Below, piece after piece: positions 39,332-48,633 of a stretch of DNA of 64,000 bases. Source of the stretch: an uncultured Methylococcaceae bacterium (lineage in GTDB: Bacteria; Pseudomonadota; Gammaproteobacteria; Methylococcales; Methylomonadaceae). Positions within the stretch are counted from its first letter, which is position 1. Every line of letters begins with the position of its first letter. The position numbers and the translations under genes are program-made. The stretch covers positions 1 through 64,000 of the forward strand of contig CAIYRS010000112.1 of NCBI GenBank assembly GCA_903928685.1. Direction: 5' to 3'. The notes below the pieces were generated by a model. The model was not told the DNA's origin. It worked only from the letters and a program-made list of their open reading frames with translations, and did not search any database.

Positions 39332-39615
39332 TTGAGCCTGTAGTGTAAAAACAGCGGTTTAACGTATGGCAAGCTTGATAGGATGTTTTTTGGAAATCCA
39401 ATAATCTGGCAGTATTTGCTGTTATTAAGCAGGATAGAGGCCAAGATAATAAGCTATTGATAATCAATTGCTTGGCTTTTGTTTGTGAAAAACTGTGTTT
39501 AAGTAAGGTTGATAAGCACTAGATTTTGATTTTTTATGGGTTGATAACAACCGTGATGGCTGCGGTAAATATACTTAAATGTAAGATGCACCCAAAGGGC
39601 ATAAAGGTTGACGAA

Positions 39616-39677
39616 AGGAATCCCATCATTAGATGACGAAATTTGATGGGCTTCCTGTCGTCAGCCCATCCTACGGT
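39616..39677. repeat. Dispersed palindromic repeat, copy 2 (see 17951-18011); overlaps the stop codon of the HAD gene
   Basis: aggaatcccatca...tgatgggcttcctgtcgtcagcccatcctacgg. Confidence 0.75.
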
Positions 39678-40360
39678 GTAATAGATTGGTTTGGTTGCAA
39701 GCCTGTTAAAAACGCCAACACAGCATGTAAGTCATCCATTATATGGTTGCAGTAGGGCAGGGTTGCTGCTGTTATCGGCGGCGAGGAGGGGATTAGTACG
39801 GTGACTGCGCCAGCGCGGTGGGCGGCTAGGATGCCGACGTGGGAGTCTTCGAGGATGAGGCATTGGTGGATGGGGGTGTTTAGCTGCGCGGCGGCGGTTA
39901 AAAAAATCGCCGGGTCGGGTTTGCCGTTTACTACGTCATCGCGGCTGATGATGAGCGGGAATTGTTGCTGTAAGCCCGCCAAGCTTAGGCATTCTAGGGC
40001 GTTGTCGCGGCGGCTGTTGGTCGCTAGGGCGAAGGGGATATTTTGTTGTTGTATGAATGCCAGCAATTCATGAAAACCTGCTTTTACGGCGATGCCGTGG
40101 CTTTGTACATGCGCTCGCCATAGGCTGCTGGCAGTTGCCATAAAGGCGTTTATATCTAGGTCTTCGCTGCTTTGCGTTTGTAGTTTTTCGGTTATCTGCT
40201 TGCCATGTAGGCCGGATAGGGATTGGCAAAATGGCTCACTGAGCTCAAATCCCATGTGTTTTGCGGCTTGCTGCCAGGCTTGGCAGTAGCCGCTTTCGGT
40301 GTCTAAGACTAGGCCATCCATGTCGAAAATGATGGCGGCAAAAGCGCTGGCTTTAGTCAC
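39671..40360 (-). CDS. HAD-superfamily phosphatase/phosphoglucomutase-like hydrolase
   Basis: IIFDMDGLVLDTESGY; ATNSRRDNA; GKPDPAIFLTAA; LEDSHVGILAAHRAG. Confidence 0.92.
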   Translation of the reverse strand: MTKASAFAAIIFDMDGLVLDTESGYCQAWQQAAKHMGFELSEPFCQSLSGLHGKQITEKLQTQSSEDLDINAFMATASSLWRAHVQSHGIAVKAGFHELLAFIQQQNIPFALATNSRRDNALECLSLAGLQQQFPLIISRDDVVNGKPDPAIFLTAAAQLNTPIHQCLILEDSHVGILAAHRAGAVTVLIPSSPPITAATLPYCNHIMDDLHAVLAFLTGLQPNQSITP

Positions 40361-41297
40361 GGATTACCTTGATGTATTCGCCGTGGGCTTCGCGGCTGGA
40401 GCCGACGACGATGCGTTGCCCTTGCGGGGATTGTTCTAATGTACCTGCTACTTCGATGGTTTCGCCTTTTTTGGCTTGTCCGGTGTAGGTGGCGGTAAAG
40501 CTGACTACAGCTTGGATTTGCGGGTGGTCGATCAGGAATTGGCTGGGGTAGTCGAAGGCAAGTTGGTCATCGAGGACTTGGCATTGCAGTTTGATGTTGT
40601 CGAGTTTTTGGTGCTGCTGCGGGGTGTTGATTGCGCCGCCGTCAATATAGCTTAAGTCAAATTTGCGGTTGTTTATCATGGCTTTGTTGAGCTTGCGCTG
40701 TTCGTGCCAATGGTATTCGCTGTAGCTTAAGGCGCAAGAGCGGCGTTGATAGCTTTGTTGCCAGTCGCTGTCGCTTAAGGGTTGCAGTTGCTCGGTTTTG
40801 AGTAGTTTTTTGATAATGGCGCGGCAATCTTGGAAGGTGCTGCGTTGGTAACAGATCAGGTCTAAATCCGAACCGCTATTGTGTATACCTGGCAGTACGG
40901 ATCCGGTGATGCCCATTTGCGCTAAATCTAAGCCGTTAGTGTCTAGCAGTCGCAAGAGTTGCTTGAGATCGGCTTCTACGGCATCTTTGGCTTGGCCTTG
41001 GTGGAGTTGTTGTAAGCGTTGTTGCGGCTGGTGATGCTGGATGATTTTGCTGGGGCTGACCGCGTGTAGGTGGGCATCTAAGTGATGCGAATAGTGCAGG
41101 TATTCTGGGTGTTGGTGTTGCAGGAAACTATTCGCCATGTCGGTATCAAGTTTTTGCCAAGTTGCTTGCTGTTTTCGGTAGCGCAAAAAGCATAAAACCT
41201 TGGCTTCGACTAGGCCGGATGTCACTACCGCGAATAACAGGCCTTCGGCGGTTTCAATAAAATCTTTGGCGTAGAATGTCGGTGACGGCGTATTCAT
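40353..41297 (-). CDS. Nucleotidyltransferase-domain protein of uncertain function
   Basis: GITGSVLPGIHNSGSDLDLICY (GS...DxD NTase motif); N-terminal KDFIETAEGLLFAVV; overlaps the HAD gene. Confidence 0.7.
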   Translation of the reverse strand: MNTPSPTFYAKDFIETAEGLLFAVVTSGLVEAKVLCFLRYRKQQATWQKLDTDMANSFLQHQHPEYLHYSHHLDAHLHAVSPSKIIQHHQPQQRLQQLHQGQAKDAVEADLKQLLRLLDTNGLDLAQMGITGSVLPGIHNSGSDLDLICYQRSTFQDCRAIIKKLLKTEQLQPLSDSDWQQSYQRRSCALSYSEYHWHEQRKLNKAMINNRKFDLSYIDGGAINTPQQHQKLDNIKLQCQVLDDQLAFDYPSQFLIDHPQIQAVVSFTATYTGQAKKGETIEVAGTLEQSPQGQRIVVGSSREAHGEYIKVIRD

Positions 41298-41375
41298 TTG
41301 TTTGCTGCTTGGCTAGGGTAATGGGGCAGATAGTATCATGCAGTCTTTTAATTTATCGGTGCTTTTGGGCGGTAT

Positions 41376-43454
41376 ATGGAAAATTACGGGTTTTACAGTT
41401 ATTTGATTGGTGCATTGGCGTATGCCGGGCTGTTGTTATGGTCTGTGCCTAAAATTAAACGACATTCGCCGATTAACTTTTTTGTTATTGCTGTGTTGTC
41501 TTCATTGTTATGGTCGGCGATGACGGCTTATGTGGTTTATAGCCAAAATTATTTTATTGCAGACAGCTTGGCATATGAAACTTTACGGAATATCAGTTGG
41601 TTTTTGCTGTTAGGGGCGTTTATTTCCCGAAAATCAGATAATTCTGTTTTAGCTTCGCTGATGGCTTCGAGCACTGCACAAGTTTTGGTGTCGGTGGCTA
41701 TGTTGGTATTTGTTCTGGAAGCTTTTGGTGGCTTTCTGGAACGGATTAATTTGGCGTTTGCTTTGAGTGGGCAGTTGCGCTTAACCTTGCATTTGTTGTT
41801 TGCGGTGGTGGGTTTGGTGTTAGTCGAGCAAGTTTTCCGTAACGCGCAGGGCGATAGGCGTTGGGCGGTGAAGTTTTTATGTATTGGCTTGGGCGGCCTG
41901 TTTATTATCGACTTTATCCTTTATAGCAAGTCGTTATTGTTTGTGATGTTGGATCCGATTTTATGGGACTCCAGAGGGGTGTTGAATGCTTTGGTTGTGC
42001 CATTGTTGATGATTGCGGCTCAGCGTTTACAAACCAATAGTACGGCGGGTATTACGGTATCGCGGCAGGTGGTTTTTTACAGTACCGCAATGATGGGTGC
42101 GGGGCTGTATTTAATCTTAATGGCGTTGGCGGGGTTTTATATCCGTGATTTTGGCGGTAATTGGGGCGGTGTGGCACAAATCGTCTTTATATTTCTCGCT
42201 GGCTTGCTAATGTTGGTGTTGTTTGCTTCGGGGGCAATCCGCGCAAAAGTGAAGTTTTTTATCAACAAGCATTTTTTCCGCTATCACTATGATTATCGTG
42301 AAGAATGGTTGAAGTTAAGTAGAAATATTGCCGAACGGCATACTTTTAATGAGCTGACGGGTTTTGCTATCCAAACCATGATGGATATTGTTGATAGCGC
42401 AGGCGGCGGTTTGTGGTTAAAAAATGACCAAGGCGATTACTATTTATCAGAAAGTAAAAATTTGGCGTTTTCTGAGCCAAACATCATTGCCCGTGATGAT
42501 GTGCTAGTGCAGTTTTTTCTGGAAAAAAAATGGGTGATTGATTTTGTTGAATATGATGAAACGCCGGAATTATTGGCTTATTTGGATTTAAGTGCCTGGC
42601 AACAGGAAAGCAAAAAAGTCTGGGTGATGGTGCCGATTTTTCAACAAAACAGCTTGGAAGCCATCGCGGTATTAACGCATCCGAAGGTATCTAGGGCATT
42701 GAATTGGGAAGATCGGGATTTGTTAAAAACTGTGGGCATGCAAATATCGAACGCCATTGTGTTGAGTAAAACCAATGAGGCGTTATCGCAAGCCAAGCAG
42801 TTTGATGCCTACAATCAAATTTCTGCCTATTTGGTGCATGATTTAAAAAATCTGGTTGCACAGGTTGGTTTGATTGTTAAAAATTCAGAAAAGCACAGAT
42901 ATAATCAAGAGTTTATTGATGATTCTATTGATACGCTAAAAAATGTCGTCCACAAAATCGACCATATTTTAGGCCAGTTGAAAAAGGGTAATGTTGGCGT
43001 GGAGCACCAAGAAATTATCTGTTTGGCGGATGTGTTAGAGGATGTGGTGATTCAACAGGCAACTAACGCACCCAAACCAGAGGTTGTAATTAATGGACAA
43101 CAATTAACAGTTGTTGGTGAAAAACAAAAATTTATCGCTATTTTGGGACATTTGGTGCAAAATGCACAGGAAGCAACCAATGATAATGGTTTTGTTAGGC
43201 TAGAATTAAGCCAGTCCGGTCAGAATGCTGTCATTAAAATTATCGATAATGGCGTTGGCATGGATACCAAGTTTATTGCCGAACGCTTATTTAAGCCATT
43301 CGATACCACAAAAGGGAATGCAGGCATGGGGATTGGCGTTTACGAAGCCAATGGCTATATCCTGAAACAAGGCGGAAGTTGTCATGTTGAAAGCCAGCTT
43401 GGTGTTGGTACCTGCTTTACTATTACCTTGCCATTTACTGCTGAGCAGTTATAA
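41376..43454 (+). CDS. prsK: Sensor histidine kinase, probably PrsK of the exosortase/PEP-CTERM system
   Basis: Multi-TM N-terminus, GAF-like region, ISAYLVHDLKNLVAQ H-box, NGVGMDTKF, AGMGIGVYEANGYI ATPase motifs. Confidence 0.78.
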   Translation: MENYGFYSYLIGALAYAGLLLWSVPKIKRHSPINFFVIAVLSSLLWSAMTAYVVYSQNYFIADSLAYETLRNISWFLLLGAFISRKSDNSVLASLMASSTAQVLVSVAMLVFVLEAFGGFLERINLAFALSGQLRLTLHLLFAVVGLVLVEQVFRNAQGDRRWAVKFLCIGLGGLFIIDFILYSKSLLFVMLDPILWDSRGVLNALVVPLLMIAAQRLQTNSTAGITVSRQVVFYSTAMMGAGLYLILMALAGFYIRDFGGNWGGVAQIVFIFLAGLLMLVLFASGAIRAKVKFFINKHFFRYHYDYREEWLKLSRNIAERHTFNELTGFAIQTMMDIVDSAGGGLWLKNDQGDYYLSESKNLAFSEPNIIARDDVLVQFFLEKKWVIDFVEYDETPELLAYLDLSAWQQESKKVWVMVPIFQQNSLEAIAVLTHPKVSRALNWEDRDLLKTVGMQISNAIVLSKTNEALSQAKQFDAYNQISAYLVHDLKNLVAQVGLIVKNSEKHRYNQEFIDDSIDTLKNVVHKIDHILGQLKKGNVGVEHQEIICLADVLEDVVIQQATNAPKPEVVINGQQLTVVGEKQKFIAILGHLVQNAQEATNDNGFVRLELSQSGQNAVIKIIDNGVGMDTKFIAERLFKPFDTTKGNAGMGIGVYEANGYILKQGGSCHVESQLGVGTCFTITLPFTAEQL

Positions 43455-43593
43455 GCAAGGCTTTTTTCTTGGTTAGGCTTTTACTAACCAATCTCCCATT
43501 GTCAGGTTTCCGGTTATAAAGCCACAATTTTAGCTGATGATCGTCACTCGTTACAAACTTTTACTATTTACACTTTCGTTAAGAGGAAATGTC

Positions 43594-44658
43594 ATGAAAC
43601 ACAAAAATCTATTGGTTGTAGCTGCATTGACCAGTGCGGTTATTGCGCCACTGGCAAACGCTGGTGACGTTGTCGATAACAGATGGTACGTTGCACCATT
43701 TGCCAGTTTTGTTAACACAGGCGGTGACCGCGCTGCCCAAGACGGTTGGGGCGGTGGATTAGGCATCGGTAAAATGTTGAATGAAAATTTCAACGTGGAA
43801 TTGAAAGGTTTTTACCAAGGTTTTGATAAAAAACCAGGTGTTGCTGGCGCTGAATGGCAATTAGCTGGCGCAACCGCTGATGTGCAATATGTTTTTTCTC
43901 GTAAAGCTTTTTCGCCTTATACAGTGATTGGTTTGGGCGGCATGAACACCACGCTTGGTGCTGTTGAAGAAGCCTCATTTATTGGTGAAGCGGGCGCTGG
44001 TTTTTCTTACGAACTGCATGAAAACTTGTTGGTGCGTAGTGATGTCCGTTACCGTTACAACAACAATTTCGATACTAAATTTGGTCGCAGCACCGATGAA
44101 TTCCACGATATGGTTGTGAATGTCGGTTTTGTTATCCCATTAGGGCCAAAACCTGTTGCGGCAGCTAAATTTGAAATGCCAGCACCTGCACCAGTACCTG
44201 TCCCAAAAGCAGCGGATTGTTCAACATTGGATGATGATTCAGATGGCGTAAACAACTGTTTGGATGAATGCTTCATGACCATGGGCAATGTAAAAGTTGA
44301 TCCTAAAGGTTGCCCAATTAGCTTGGAGTTAAAAGGCGTCAACTTTAAAGTGGATTCTGCAGAATTGACCCCGAATGCTAAACATATTCTGGATATAGTG
44401 GCAGCAAGCTTGATTGAATACCCTGAAAAAGATGATTTGGAAGTTCATGGACATACCAGCAGCGAAGGCAGCAATGCCCATAACCTGAAATTGTCGCAAA
44501 GACGTTCACAATCCGTTGTTGATTATCTGAAATTTAAAGGTGTCAGCAATAAATTGACAGCAAGAGGTTTTGGCGAAAACCAACCGATTGCTGAGAATTT
44601 GACTGAACAAGGCCGTTCTATGAACCGTCGCGTAGAGTTAATTTGGATGGGTCACTAA
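43594..44658 (+). CDS. OmpA-family outer membrane protein (in-frame ATG at 43594 preferred)
   Basis: Signal peptide, beta-barrel region, DSDGVNNCLDEC, C-terminal OmpA domain VHGHTSSEGSNAHNLKLSQRRSQSVVDYL. Confidence 0.92.
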   Translation: MKHKNLLVVAALTSAVIAPLANAGDVVDNRWYVAPFASFVNTGGDRAAQDGWGGGLGIGKMLNENFNVELKGFYQGFDKKPGVAGAEWQLAGATADVQYVFSRKAFSPYTVIGLGGMNTTLGAVEEASFIGEAGAGFSYELHENLLVRSDVRYRYNNNFDTKFGRSTDEFHDMVVNVGFVIPLGPKPVAAAKFEMPAPAPVPVPKAADCSTLDDDSDGVNNCLDECFMTMGNVKVDPKGCPISLELKGVNFKVDSAELTPNAKHILDIVAASLIEYPEKDDLEVHGHTSSEGSNAHNLKLSQRRSQSVVDYLKFKGVSNKLTARGFGENQPIAENLTEQGRSMNRRVELIWMGH

Positions 44659-44680
44659 TTAATTAGCCAGTCCCGATAAG

Positions 44681-44707
44681 AAACCCGCCTATATGGCGGG
44701 TTTTTTT
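44681..44707 (+). terminator. Rho-independent terminator of the ompA-like gene
   Basis: aaacccgcc-tatat-ggcgggttttttt. Confidence 0.9.
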
Positions 44708-44739
44708 ATGCCTGATATTTCGCATTCCACCGCAAAAAC

Positions 44740-45573
44740 TCAGGGGAATTTCAACCAAGCCCTTAAAGCCTGTGAGCTGTCTTGTGCTGGTAATTCGCGT
44801 AATAGTATTAAAAACCGTTGGTTAACAGCACACAATTTAGGCTTATCAGCGGTTTTATTGTAGGTGTCGTTAATGATCGACCAATCACTGCCATATTCCC
44901 GCATTAAGCTCGTGGTCGCTTCATGCCAAAGTTGGTGGGACGGTTTGCTGAAGTTGGTATTCGCCGATTGTTTGGCGGTACGGATGATTTCTGCCGCCGC
45001 CAAGGCATGGTCGTTGATAAGTTCATCAGCGAAGTATTTATTGGGGTCGATATATTCACCGCGAATATAGGTAGCGCAAGCCTCGCCGCTAGCCTCATCT
45101 TGCAAGATGCTCAATTCCTCAATCCTTAAATCAACATAATGGTTGACGGCGTCATCAGCGGCGTATTTCATCAAATCGCGGACACCACCTAAGTGGTTAT
45201 AAGCGGTATCAATAAACAGCTTTTTCCATTCTGGCGATGGTATCGGCAAGTTTTTGCTGTTTTCACCCAAGGCAAATGAGGTCAGCAGGGTTTCGTAATG
45301 GTCTTTGTCGTAGTTTTTAAAGGCTTGGTACTCTGGCATTTTGTCCGCCAAGGCGGCAATGGCGGTACGTTTGTCGGCGAGTGCGCGGTCTGGTTCGTGC
45401 AGTAAATAATCCACTAGCGGATTGCCCGCTACGATGCAAATAGCCCAAGTGATGACGGCGACTAATAAACTTTTGGCGGCATCATCACCTTTTAATTTGC
45501 TGCGGAAATAAGAGAAGGTGGCGAGTAATAAGGCAATGAGGCTGGTGATATAAAATGGCGCGTTGCTTATCAT
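44740..45573 (-). CDS. Hypothetical membrane-anchored protein
   Basis: 277-aa ORF with two N-terminal TM helices. Confidence 0.65.
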   Translation of the reverse strand: MISNAPFYITSLIALLLATFSYFRSKLKGDDAAKSLLVAVITWAICIVAGNPLVDYLLHEPDRALADKRTAIAALADKMPEYQAFKNYDKDHYETLLTSFALGENSKNLPIPSPEWKKLFIDTAYNHLGGVRDLMKYAADDAVNHYVDLRIEELSILQDEASGEACATYIRGEYIDPNKYFADELINDHALAAAEIIRTAKQSANTNFSKPSHQLWHEATTSLMREYGSDWSIINDTYNKTADKPKLCAVNQRFLILLRELPAQDSSQALRAWLKFP

Positions 45574-45603
45574 GGGGTTAGTGTTGTTTTGGATAAAAGC
45601 TCA

Positions 45604-46332
45604 TCAGATATAAAGCGGTGCCATTCGCCGCCAATAATAGCCGCTATGGGCGCGGTTATCCCAAAGCAGCAATTGGTGATTAACGCCTTTTGCCGATAAT
45701 ATCGCGCTTAATTGCTGGTTGTTTTCCAGAAAAGGGTCTTCTTTGCCGATGACTAAAACAATATCCATTTCCCGCAATTTGCCGAGCAACTGTTCTGAAC
45801 TAAGGTTGGCGAGAAAATGGTTTGGGGTATTGAAATACACATCATCGTTATAAAAACCGTCCAATAAATCATAAAACGATTCAACATTTAAGGTTAAATC
45901 GTAACGGCCTGAGAACGCCGCCAGTTTTTTAAACAAATGTGGATGCCGGAAGGCGATATTGGCGGCATGGTACGCGCCTAAGCTTAAACCGTGTGAAATT
46001 ACACATTCATGGGGATTTTTCTTGTGCATAAACGGTAAAACTTCGGTTAGCACATAGTCCTCATACGCCATATGGCGTTTGATGCGGCCTGAGGGATGCG
46101 CCCACCAGCAGTAAAAACTTTCCGTATAAATGGCATCTATGCAAAACAATTGTAGATGTCCGGCATCAATTTTATGTTGCAGAGCCTTTACCATCCCTAG
46201 TTTTTCATATTCATAAAAACGTCCGTCGCGGGTTGGGAACACCAGTACCTTGGCGCCGCCATGCCCAAATATCAGCAATTCCATGTCGCGTTGTAAGTTA
46301 TCACTCCACCACTTGTGATATTCACGGTTCAT
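45604..46332 (-). CDS. Putative esterase (alpha/beta hydrolase, esterase D-like)
   Basis: HGLSLGAYHAANIAFRHPHLFKKLAAFSG nucleophile-elbow-like motif. Confidence 0.8.
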   Translation of the reverse strand: MNREYHKWWSDNLQRDMELLIFGHGGAKVLVFPTRDGRFYEYEKLGMVKALQHKIDAGHLQLFCIDAIYTESFYCWWAHPSGRIKRHMAYEDYVLTEVLPFMHKKNPHECVISHGLSLGAYHAANIAFRHPHLFKKLAAFSGRYDLTLNVESFYDLLDGFYNDDVYFNTPNHFLANLSSEQLLGKLREMDIVLVIGKEDPFLENNQQLSAILSAKGVNHQLLLWDNRAHSGYYWRRMAPLYI

Positions 46333-46377
46333 GCAGAAAGCTCCTGTTATGGCGTTAAAGTTGGTTGAAATTGACGG

Positions 46378-47364
46378 TTAAGTTCGGCTGAGTGGCGCAA
46401 AAAAGTTTTCTAGGGATGCCAGTAATGCCCGTTCTTGCTGTGCTTGGTTGGGATAGTTGTAATGGCCTGCATCCAAAACGAATAATTCTTTATTACCCGG
46501 CAAGGCGTTGTAAATGGCAAACTGCCCTGGCGGGGCAACGCAAGGGTCAAACTGGGCGCAGGCGCAGTGCATAGGCATGGTGATGCGTTTGGCGGCGGTT
46601 GCGGCATCGTAAAAACTTAACACCTTCAAAGTTGGTTTTTTATGGTCACGATAATATTGCTGCACGCTGTTGGCGCTGCCTTGGCTGGGTAGGCGCAGAC
46701 GCAATGGTTGGTTGCCAAACGTCGGCACATTCAGATGGCCTCTGGCGATGCGTTGTTCGTAAGCCAACGCCAAAGCGCCAATGCCTCCGGCAAAACTGAT
46801 CCCCAGATAAGCTAAATGTCCCGACAATTGCGGGAATAAAGTCAGCAATGCCGTCACTCCCGTCCAAACATCTTCGACACAACCGCCCAAAATATAATGG
46901 TCGCGTTGGTCAATATCATGACGGACATGCCAAAAAGGATCGCTGGAAATACCCGCTTGTTTGCTCAGGCTTAAGCCGCGAAAACACGGAAACAGCAGGG
47001 CAGCATCTTGAAAAGGTAGATGAAAATCCGGTGCATCACGTCCGCCATAACCGTGCCCAATCACAAAGCCGCGTTTGACAATGCCCGATTTGGGTAGCAT
47101 CAACCAGCCTTGTATTAAAAACCCCGCCGTTGAAGTATAGTCGATAGCAAATACTTGCCAAGTTGGGTTGTTGCTATTGAGATATTTGATGCGTGGCTTG
47201 ACCCTAACAGCTAAAGCATTGTGGTAACGGTTACGCCAAAAATCGTCAAAGCCTTTTGGCTCCCTGGGTGTGGGGACTTGCTGTAATTGCGCGAGGCTGT
47301 AACCATAAGTCGGGTCAAATCCATATTCACTTTTGTTAATACATGTACGGTTGTCGTCTGGCAT
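46378..47364 (-). CDS. Acetylxylan esterase/cephalosporin-C deacetylase-like (AXE1) hydrolase
   Basis: VIGHGYGGRDAPDF; YLGISFAGGIGALALAYEQRI; DAGHYNYP. Confidence 0.78.
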   Translation of the reverse strand: MPDDNRTCINKSEYGFDPTYGYSLAQLQQVPTPREPKGFDDFWRNRYHNALAVRVKPRIKYLNSNNPTWQVFAIDYTSTAGFLIQGWLMLPKSGIVKRGFVIGHGYGGRDAPDFHLPFQDAALLFPCFRGLSLSKQAGISSDPFWHVRHDIDQRDHYILGGCVEDVWTGVTALLTLFPQLSGHLAYLGISFAGGIGALALAYEQRIARGHLNVPTFGNQPLRLRLPSQGSANSVQQYYRDHKKPTLKVLSFYDAATAAKRITMPMHCACAQFDPCVAPPGQFAIYNALPGNKELFVLDAGHYNYPNQAQQERALLASLENFFAPLSRT

Positions 47365-47468
47365 TTATACCTCGAAAAACACAGGCTTTTAGCGTATGTC
47401 CGTTACGGGAGCATAGCCACTAAAAGTCGGAAAATTTATTATTATTTGATGTTACGTATGTTTACATT

Positions 47469-47691
47469 GTCCACGAACGGCACGAAAAGACACTAACCTC
47501 GATAGCGCGGAACAAAGCCTTCGACAAGCTCTCGGCAACTAATTGATTCCGTTTGTGCTCGACTGCATGGATGCAGGGCAACGCAGGAGCGGTTGCCGAG
47601 AGCTTATCGAAGCATTAATGGCATCAATTAGTTTAAATTTAGCGACGAGGCTTTTCGTGTCTTTTCGTGTCTTTTCGTGTTGTTCGTGGAC
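47469..47691. repeat. Nested inverted-repeat element (element B): 25-bp outer arms, 11-bp inner arms, shared core
   Basis: gtccacgaacggcacgaaaagacac (47469-47493) vs gtgtcttttcgtgttgttcgtggac (47667-47691), 23/25 complementary; inner aactaattgat/atcaattagtt. Confidence 0.85.
47651..47680. repeat. Three tandem 10-bp repeats cttttcgtgt
   Basis: cttttcgtgtcttttcgtgtcttttcgtgt. Confidence 0.95.
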
Positions 47692-47837
47692 AAATGTGTA
47701 AATCTTATGATTCTATCAGTTGGTTTTTGGCCTAAGATTGTCAACGCCAAGCATTTTACATGCCTAAAGTTTATATAGAAAACGCCAATAGCCAATTTCC
47801 TTATGCCATAATGGTTTTAATCAAACATATTAACTGA

Positions 47838-48100
47838 CGTTATTCAGTAACGCGCTTTTCTCCCGTTTGCCGCGTCGAGCACCGGAGTATTTGTCGGGAA
47901 TAGCCCGAAGGGGTGCGGCATGGATGCCGCACGGCGGCAGATGGGCAGGAAGCCCATTCTGCCGTCCCCCGACAAATACGAGGAGCGCAAGACATGAGCG
48001 GCGATCGGGCCGCCTTTTCTTTGGCTACTTGCTTTTGGCGGCGCAAAAGAAAGTAGCTCGCCTTCGGGTGCGAGAACCCGATTTAAATAACATCGCGATA
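47838..48100. repeat. Intergenic multi-hairpin repeat element (source of spurious 'FFGYLLLAAQKKV' ORFs)
   Basis: gtatttgtcggg (47887-47898)/cccgacaaatac (47968-47979) perfect 12-bp arms; internal gtgcggcatggatgccgcac palindrome; ttttctttggctacttgcttttggcggcgcaaaagaaagtagc. Confidence 0.75.
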
Positions 48101-48167
48101 GCGATTCATTATTAATCACTTTTGTCTCACAAAAGTGAGTGTATAACATCAAATATAAAGGTTAACT

Positions 48168-48488
48168 ATGTCAGATTGGGTTACAGTTTGTGATGAACGC
48201 GCCTTGGCAGAAGGCGAAAACGTGGTGGTTGATGTCGATGGCTGCGATATTGCCGTCTTTAAAATTAGCGGCGAATGTTATGCCATTGAAGATATTTGTA
48301 GCCATGACGGCACAGAAATCGCCAGCGGCATGGTAGTTGGCGATGAAATTATCTGCCCTCGACATGGCGCGCGCTTTTGTATCAAGACAGGCGCAGTAAA
48401 ATCAGCCCCTGCTTATGAATCTATTGCCAGTTTTCCGGTACGGATAGAAAACGGCAAAATACAAGTGAAAGACGAACGTTGGGATTGA
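48168..48488 (+). CDS. Rieske-type [2Fe-2S] ferredoxin
   Basis: CSHDGTEIASG...CPRHGARFCIKTG Rieske motifs; 106 aa. Confidence 0.9.
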   Translation: MSDWVTVCDERALAEGENVVVDVDGCDIAVFKISGECYAIEDICSHDGTEIASGMVVGDEIICPRHGARFCIKTGAVKSAPAYESIASFPVRIENGKIQVKDERWD

Positions 48489-48577
48489 TTCCGCTCATGC
48501 TTCGACAAGCTCTCGGCAACCGCTCCTGCGTTGCTCTACCTCCTGCATCCATGCAGTCGAGCACGAACGGAATCAAT
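48484..48577. repeat. Dispersed repeat element C with locus-specific arms
   Basis: attgattccg (48484-48493) / cggaatcaat (48568-48577) around the shared core. Confidence 0.85.
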
Positions 48578-48633
48578 TGTTTACCGTTCGGCCTGAGCTT
48601 GTCGAAGGCTTTATTCAGCGTAGAGGCTTAAGT

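Noticed and set aside
47867-48115. ORF of 82 aa ending 'FFGYLLLAAQKKVARLRVREPDLNN'
   Set aside because: Lies entirely in the multi-hairpin repeat; typical spurious translation of that element
48577-48633. N-terminal extension 'MFTVRPELVEGFIQRRGLS' of the EamA ORF
   Set aside because: 'RPELVEGF' is translated dispersed repeat sequence; the ATG at 48634 gives a normal TM start
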